64,000 bases of DNA from Gnetum montanum (taxonomy: Eukaryota; Streptophyta; Gnetopsida; Gnetales; Gnetaceae): assembly GCA_015680685.1 (NCBI GenBank), contig MNCI01015029.1, positions 194,741 through 258,740 on the forward strand, written 5' to 3'. A program made the position numbers and the translations under genes. Positions 58,216 through 64,000 of this stretch are shown piece after piece. The notes beneath the pieces were generated by a model that saw only the letters and a list, made by a program, of their open reading frames with translations, made no database searches and was not told the origin of the DNA. The stretch's first letter is position 1; every line of letters starts with the position of its first letter.

Positions 58216-59135
58216 GTTGTCTGTCAATCATATTCCAAGTATATACAAGTATTATGATTTTTTCATGACTGTTGGATTTTTGTGGATTTTGTTTTTGTCT
58301 AAATGCATGGGTTATTTTGCAAAACTTAATAAATATGCATGAGAGGAATGAAAAAAAGTAGTTACTTTGGGAGCACAAGAATAAAGTGAAAATAAATAAA
58401 GGGAGACAAGATAGGGTGCCACATAGTTACCAAATGGGATAAAAGGGCCCCAAATGTAGTGTAAGTGTAAGTAAATGGACATAGCGTGAGTTTAGAGGAC
58501 CAGTGCACAACATGAGCTAGCATGAGGAACCAGAAACACCACACACCATGAGTAACCAGCAACATGGACGACTGAGAAGACACAATGTGAGCAGGATGAA
58601 GGGCAAGGGAAAGTAGGAATGGGGAAAGGGGAAGAAAAAGGCAAGATTGGCATTTGTGGAGGAGAGCGAGGAATTGCTCCAACACCTTCCATAGCCTAGG
58701 ATTTCTTTGTGGGTTGGAACCCTATGCAGGTTTATTCCTTCCCTCCTTTTCTGTTCTTTTTTGTTTTGTGTGGCATAATGTCAGCGAGTGGCAGTCTGAG
58801 TTGTGGGAGCCACAAATTTTTGGTTTTGTGGATGATTTTTGGTTGTGTTGAGAGTGATTGCGTTTTCTCCCTACATTCCAGGGTGTTTGTGTTCTGTTTT
58901 AATTTGTAATTGCAGTGTGAGTTCCCCAAAAATTGCAGTGTGAGTGGCCCTAAAACAATCACATTCTAGTGTAGTTTTGATACGTTCTTGGTTATGTTTT
59001 GATGCATTTTTGTTTCATTTTTGATGCATTTTTTGTTTCGATTCCGGATTTGGGGCTACTATTTTGATTCCTGCCGCTAGTTTTTGGTTAGCGTGAGCAA
59101 CATTGGGCATGCCCATAGGTAGTGTGACTTGCAAG
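58216..59135. other. Tat-2 spacer upstream of the antisense exons
   Basis: This is where the FCP1-like and middle exons of Tat-1 would lie, but I find no trace of them. A TATA-like GATAAAAGGGCCCC at about 58,438 and an open stretch starting MGKGEEKGKIGICGGE near 58,616 could be a short first exon of a truncated antisense gene. The rest looks like a T-rich intron. Confidence 0.35.
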
Positions 59136-59691
59136 GAAAGATCATAAGCATCAATATAAAAAATCATTGAAGGAGGAATCAGTGGAACGTCGTCAGTTGG
59201 AGATGTTCGTGGAGGGGTTAGGTTTGCTCTCTTCCTATGAGAAGTTTGTTGAATATACAGAAGTGGAAGGGTCTCCTAAGAGATCCATTACCACTACCTC
59301 TAGGGAGGCTTCAACAAGTATGTTTTCTCTTGAGTGCCCCTTCTGGTCTTCCGTGGAAAAGGGTAAAACCTTGGCTAACATCGACCTCAGACTCGAGAAG
59401 GATTGGGCATGCATGTCTAAAGAAGAGATTCTACGGCACCTGGAGGCTAATCTCAGGCCTTCCCCACCTGTGAGTATTTTATTACTTGCATTATTTTATT
59501 GCTTTCAATCATCATTTCTCTTTAGTGTTTTTTCTCTCATTTACCTATTTTTTTTGTGCATTTACTCATTTTTTTGTTTTGTTTTCTCTTTGTGATAGGG
59601 ATGTGGTGGTGATGAGGCTGGCCCTAGTGGGACAGGAGCTGATGACGTAGAGGATTTTGGAGACCAACCCCCTCCTAACACTAGTGCATGA
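59136..59691 (+). CDS. antisense gene of Tat-2, last two exons, open
   Basis: Exon 59,136-59,469 reads KDHKHQYKKSLKEESVERRQ, then LLSSYEKFVEYTEVEG, then CPFWSSVEKGKTLANIDLRL and KEEILRHLEANLRPSPP. A GTGAGT donor follows; the intron (59,470-59,598) ends TGTGATAG. The last exon GCGGDEAGPSGTGADDVEDF runs to the TGA at 59,689. The Tat-1 antisense gene aligns: RNHKHVYKLENAAHHKL, FTYEAFVNSIDA, PPIWTPIERERVAIVD, then the same exon border in phase 0 and an acidic Gly tail of almost the same length (31 versus 30 residues). No stop interrupts this copy. Function unknown; the upstream exons of Tat-1 are missing here. Confidence 0.75.
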
Positions 59692-59995
59692 TTTAGCTTG
59701 TTGGTCTTGTCAACCTTGTCATTTCTTTGCTAGTTTGTTGTTGTTTTTGTTGGTTTTAGAATATGTGAAGACAAATGTAACATGGTCATGGTGTAATATG
59801 TAGTTATTCTATTGCCGTGCTAACACTCTGTATCACATATATTTATATATTTTGTTTTTCTTTTTCAAGTTTCTTTGTGAACATAAATGTAAATCGGAAC
59901 TATGTCTAACAAAATATGAAATGAACATTGTAAATTGCGAAATGTGAATGATAATGATGTAATGAAATTTTAGTAAATTGATGGTACACTGTGCT
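59692..59995 (+). other. 3' flank of the Tat-2 antisense gene
   Basis: Follows the stop with T-rich sequence and AACATAAATGTAAATCGG. It probably holds the 3' UTR and poly(A) site. No gene seen. Confidence 0.4.
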
Positions 59996-59997
59996 CT

Positions 59998-60372
59998 AGT
60001 TTAAAGTCATTTCGGGCTACACGTGTCAATTTAAAGTCATGACGAACTATTGTATCTTTGTCGAAGAAAAAGAGGAGATTGTAGTTGTTTTTGATGAATT
60101 TGTTTTTCTTTGTTTTCTTTTAAAAAAGGAACCGACGATTTCTGATCGTGGCTAGTTTAACGTCATTGCGGATGCTTGGTAGTTTAACGTCATTCTAGAT
60201 GCGTAGTAGTTTAACATCATTTCGGATGAGTGGTAGTTTAACATCATTTCGGACAAGTAGTATTTTAACATCATTTCAGAAAAGTAGTAGTTTAACGTCA
60301 TTTCAGACGAGTAGTAGTTTAACGTCATTTCAGACGAGTAGTAGTTTAATGTCATTTTGGATGAGAAGTCGT
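59998..60372 (-). repeat. Tat-2 motif block after gag: GACGTTAAACTAC repeats
   Basis: On the plus strand about ten copies of (T/G)AGTTTAACGTCATTTC(A/G)GA occur, mostly every 31-32 bases, such as GTAGTTTAACGTCATTTCAG. The reverse complement gives the ATGACGTTAAACTAC core. It starts with two looser copies near 60,000 (GTTTAAAGTCATTTCGG). Position matches block 1 of Tat-1. Confidence 0.9.
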
Positions 60373-60373
60373 T

Positions 60374-63300
60374 TTAATAGTTGAGTAGCTTATTTAATTT
60401 TTGAAGATTGACATGGTGTGTTGGGCATGTCGGTCTAATCGTATATTCTACATATCCTTTGCTAATTATGTTAAATGGTAATTCTAACCATGAGACGTCT
60501 GGGGGAATAACTCCTATGTCAACATGCTCTGATGTTTCCACGTTCTGTAATGTTTCTATATCTTCTGGGGGATCACGGTTTGGAGATTGGTTATCACTTT
60601 GGTTTTCAATGGGTGTGGCATCCTGTTTAAGATTGAGAGTAGTGTTATTCTGTTTAGGCTCATTGAATTCTACTTCTGAGCCTTGGTTTGTGACTACATG
60701 TGCAGAAGTGTTGGGTGTAGCTGCATCACCGTGTATAATGATTTCACCACCTTCATAGGGTAAGTGAATCTCTTTGTGGATGGGTGAAGATACCACTTTT
60801 AATTGGGTTAACTGTGCTCGTCCCAATATCAAGTTCAAACTAGGCATCTCGTCTATGACTACAAATTTGGCTGACATGGGGAACCAGTCCCCTGCTATGA
60901 AATTGAAAGTTAGTATTCCTTTGAAAACTACGCGTGATCCATTGAATGACTTCAGGAATGTTGTGGAAGTTGGTTTGATTTTTTCAGTTAGCCCTAACTA
61001 TTCGATGATGGGGTATGGTACTATGTTTGTGGCTACTCTGTCATCTACATGCACCCTATGTATTTTAAATTGATTTACTTGTATAGTTATGAACATGGGT
61101 GCAGTGGTAACTTTTCCTATTTTTTCATCTATTTTTATGTTATCTGTGTTGAAGCCTAGTGATGTAGCTCTTGATTCTTGATATGGAGACATTACTGCAT
61201 GAATGGAAGGTTCATTTGCAGGCAAGTCTTCGCTGACTGGGATCGATGTTAACATGCGTACTAAGGCTTCATGATGAAGTTGAGAAGTCATCATTAGGTC
61301 ATACAAGCTTAAAGATGTGTTGTTTTGTTTAAGCGCCTATGTGACCTAAGTTAAGGAACTGACCAAGTCTTTACTATTTGGTATGCTCGTTAAGACTTGG
61401 TCCATTGGACCCAATAGCTGTATCTCTTGTGGAATGGTTATCATGTGGTCTAATGTGATGGTTGGGTTTGATGTATCTGGCATTCCTAATTTTTTGCTTT
61501 CATGACTTGTGCTCGGCTCATTAGTTGTCAGAGCCATAGGTACAATGTTTAAGGGAGTGGGTTTCGGTGGCCCCAATTCAAGACTTCGACATTCTTTTTC
61601 CAACCATTCCCTAGTAAGTCTATTGGTGAGGCATTCTCATGAAGGTCGTGGAGGAACTGTTGGAGCTTGAACATTGGGTTGTTTTGAGACTCGGATTACG
61701 AATGGAGTCGGTCGGGGTTGCGATTGAACACTTGGAGATGGTTGTGTGTCAAGGTGTTTAGGCACCTTGATGACGAATGGGGTCAGTTTGGTTTACGGTT
61801 GAGGAGTAGGAGGTTGAAGATCAGGGTGTTTGGGTACCCTAATTATGAAGGGAGTTGGTCGGTTTTGTGGTTGTACCTATATGGTTGCAACCATGGGTGG
61901 CACCCGAACCACAAAGGGAGTGGACCGGGTAGGTGGTTGCACATTTGCAGTTGCATTGGCAAGGGGTACACGAATGACGAATCGTTTTGTAGGTGTAGGC
62001 GAATTGTATGTGGGATACAAAGATTGTGGGGATGATGTTGACACTGTAGGAGGAACATGAATCAAAAAAGGTTTGCTGGGCATTCCTTGCTCATTTCCGA
62101 TATGGATCGTGTTAATAATGTAAGGAGATTCCTTAGTATCGAGGAGATCTTTGTATACGCCCATAGATTGATTCTTCAGTTTAACAGGGTTGGCATTATC
62201 AAATGTTAATTCACCCCTATCAATCATACATTGTATGTCTTGTTTAAGGGTGAAACAATAATCAGTACCATGTCCATTCCATTGATGGTACTCGCAAAAT
62301 CGATCTAGTCTAAAGCCTTTTGGAATAGGAGGCTCATTTGGTGTTGCTAAGCTTGGGTTTTTGACCAATCCACAAAATCAGTCGTGTCTCTGGGCTACTA
62401 CTGGGGACAACTTCTTATTTTTAATGGCCCCAGCCTTCAAAAGTTGATCTAACAACTGGGAAGGCTTCATGGGGAGCGGTGTGTATTGAGCAGGGTCTTT
62501 CCTCTCAAACGTACGCGCATGACCCGTGTTAGTAGCTTGCATGGTAGATGATTCAAGTGTGTGTGCAAGAGCAGTTCTCTCATAGTTAATAGGAGTAGTA
62601 GGTGGTCTACCTTGCTGTCCCATGTTGGTAGGTTGATTCTCCACTACTGCTACTATTGTTGCTTCAGCCTTTTTTTTGTCCTTTTTAGTGTGTTGATTTT
62701 TAAAGACTAAGTAACTAGGGTCATGGCTATTTTGGGCTACCTCTTCTATGTTTTTAATCTGTATAAAAGCTTGGCTTAGAGTGCATGCATTTAGATAGTA
62801 CAGTTTTGATTTTAAAAAATCATTCATGGCCCCCTTAAGAATTGTAAGAAGGTATGTTTCTGGGATTGGTTCATGAAGTTTGTTGAGTGCGGCACTCCAT
62901 CTTTGGATAAATTTTTGTATAGGTTCAAGGGGTGCTTGTTTGACCTGTATCAGACTGTCCAAGGTTGCTTTAGGTTTCAGGTTGTATTCAAACTTGGTAA
63001 TGAACTAGTGTAAGAGATCCTCCAAAGAGGATATGGAGTTACGAGGCAAGGCTCGGTACCAATCTAATGCTCTACCAGTGAGGGACATGGCGAACACATG
63101 CAAAATTGCATGGGGCCATGCCTGAAGCAACAAGCATTCTAGTCTAAATGTGACTAGATGGGAGTTGGGGTCTTCTTCCCCGTTGTATTTAGTTAATTGA
63201 GGTAAAGAAAATCCTTTGGGAAAGGTTAATGGTGGTATCGAAGAGCTAATAGGATCATCTTGGTAAAAATCTAACACTTTAAGGTCTTCATTGTTAGTAT

Positions 63301-63990
63301 TTTTGAGGCGTTTGACCTCATCAATGAGCTCTTGCATCATCTTTTTAGCTTCGGCCCATTCTTGGGCACTTGGTGGAGTAGTAGATTGGCTAGTTTGAGT
63401 GCCATGCAAATTAGACTGCTATACAGTTGGTAGGAGTGATGATTGTTGAGTGATCCGAGGTTGCACTTGTGGAATATTTACAGTGGGTGCTACTAAGGGC
63501 GGCATACCGTAAGGTGTAGGTTGTTGTTGTTGAGCGACAGGGGTGGTCCATTGGCCAATTGTGGGTTGTGGAATAGATTGTTGTGACTGGAAAACTGGGA
63601 CGAGCCATTGTCCAACTATGGGTTGCGAAGGGAGGCTTTGTACTTGGTGTTGTACTGGAGGAGCTAAGGGTGTGGTATGATCTTGCACTCGTGGGATGAA
63701 GCATGTAGATGTGGAAGCAGGTATCATAGATGGTATTACTTGGGATGGGAAAGTTTCTCATACATTAATTTGAGAGGGGGGTTGTTGGGGTTGTACTTGT
63801 AAGAGAGGGGATGACGTGGTGACCAGAGGCATAGTGGGGATGGGTACATTGAATTGAGTTTCGGTCATAGGAAGAGTCGGAATAAGAGTGGGCACTTCCT
63901 GTTGGGGCACATGTGCTTGAGTGCTTTAACTGTATGAAGATACATGGTTTCTCTCGTGAAAGGGTGAAATAATGGGTTCTCATAAGTATG
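60374..63990 (-). pseudogene. Tat-2 gag-protease polyprotein
   Basis: A Pro/Gln/Thr-rich N-terminal part lies at 63,990-63,410, with the true start possibly outside. The gag capsid spans about 63,250-62,750 (LTKYNGEEDPNSHLVTF, ALDWYRALPRNSISS, IQKFIQRWSAALNKLHEPI). The zinc knuckle near 62,290 is intact (CEYHQWNGHGTDYC). A six-copy PF(V/I)IRVP repeat lies at 62,073-61,687. The protease spans about 61,090-60,790: VHVDDRVATNIVP, where the D-x-G site has Arg for Gly, and SLNLILGRAQL. The linker ends with LNKLLNY at the TAA at 60,374. Only about nine stops interrupt it, several of them TAG. Same layout as Tat-1 gag-pro. Confidence 0.9.
61687..62073 (-). repeat. six-copy PF(V/I)IRVP-encoding repeat in Tat-2 gag
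   Basis: Reading down the minus strand: SKPFLIHVPP, TKRFVIRVPL, STPFVVRVPP, PTPFIIRVPK, LTPFVIKVPK and PTPFVIRVSK, spaced about 70-85 bases with Pro/Gln-rich linkers. Tat-1 gag has a single equivalent (QQPFLVRVPQ near 15,577-15,606). Confidence 0.85.
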
Positions 63991-64000
63991 CGGACTGAGA

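Larger units (their letters stand above)
51340..64000 (-). mobile_element. Tat-2: second Tat/Ogre-like element, 5' end outside window
   Basis: A minus-strand element from gag (63,990 and beyond) to the 3' LTR (53,022-51,340). It has the same plan as Tat-1: gag-protease, motif block, spacer with an antisense gene (59,136-59,691), motif block, pol, motif block, 3' UTR, PPT and LTR. The PPT-LTR junction is the same 20 bases as in Tat-1, but the LTR body differs, so it is a different family of the same lineage. Frames are better kept than in Tat-1, so it may be younger. Confidence 0.9.

Noticed and set aside
61718-62060. Plus-strand frames of 70-105 codons in Tat-2 gag
   Set aside because: They are the complement of the PF(V/I)IRVP repeat region of gag and have no family likeness.
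1-64000. tRNA, rRNA or organellar insertions
   Set aside because: I looked for cloverleaf-like clusters, rRNA landmarks and plastid gene words and found none. Short tRNA-like hits cannot be excluded without a scan.

Overview
This window looks like intergenic DNA from a plant with a large, repeat-filled nuclear genome. A gymnosperm or another seed plant is my inference. The signs are Ty3/gypsy elements of the Tat and Athila type, an RTE-type LINE, a hAT transposon with introns, and a broken NLR disease-resistance gene with introns. I see no intact ordinary host gene, and nothing organellar or bacterial.

Layout. 1-1.6 kb: minus-strand remnants of a gypsy pol and of an RTE LINE. 3.4-6.9 kb: a minus-strand NLR pseudogene (helical N-terminal domain, NB-ARC, LRR), possibly with more decayed exons up to 7.6 kb. 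7.6-10.9 kb: gag and protease of a minus-strand gypsy element with its PBS and probable LTR. 10,939-29,248: a complete but decayed 18.3-kb Tat/Ogre-like element on the plus strand ('Tat-1'), with two 1.64-kb LTRs, a near-identical 5-bp target duplication, PBS and PPT. 29.7-37.4 kb: two tandem copies of a 1.37-kb unit; a 5-kb hAT transposon (31,581-36,566) sits inside the second. 38.9-51.2 kb: an Athila-like element on the plus strand, with LTR-less internal sequence of a second Athila-like element inside it in reverse orientation and a run of N at 47,550-47,771. 51,340-64,000: a second Tat element on the minus strand ('Tat-2'), whose 5' end lies beyond the window.

The most interesting system is in the two Tat elements. 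In each, gag-protease and RT-RNase H-aRNase H-integrase are split by a long spacer, and the spacer carries a spliced gene on the opposite strand. In Tat-1 this antisense gene has a TATA box and about eight exons (21,838 down to 17,490). One region resembles the FCP1/NIF-type HAD phosphatase domain, followed by a large unrecognised domain, a charged helical region and an acidic Gly-rich tail. Tat-2 keeps the homologous last two exons (59,136-59,691) without stop codons. Both elements also carry three blocks of a short TTAAACTAGC-like motif: after gag, before pol and after pol. The antisense gene therefore lies inside what may be an Ogre-type intron. Most broken reading frames here keep their frame and are interrupted mainly by TAG, as expected from C-to-T decay of methylated DNA.

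Limits: all translations and alignments were made by eye. Exon borders are best guesses from splice-like sequences, and no database search was possible.
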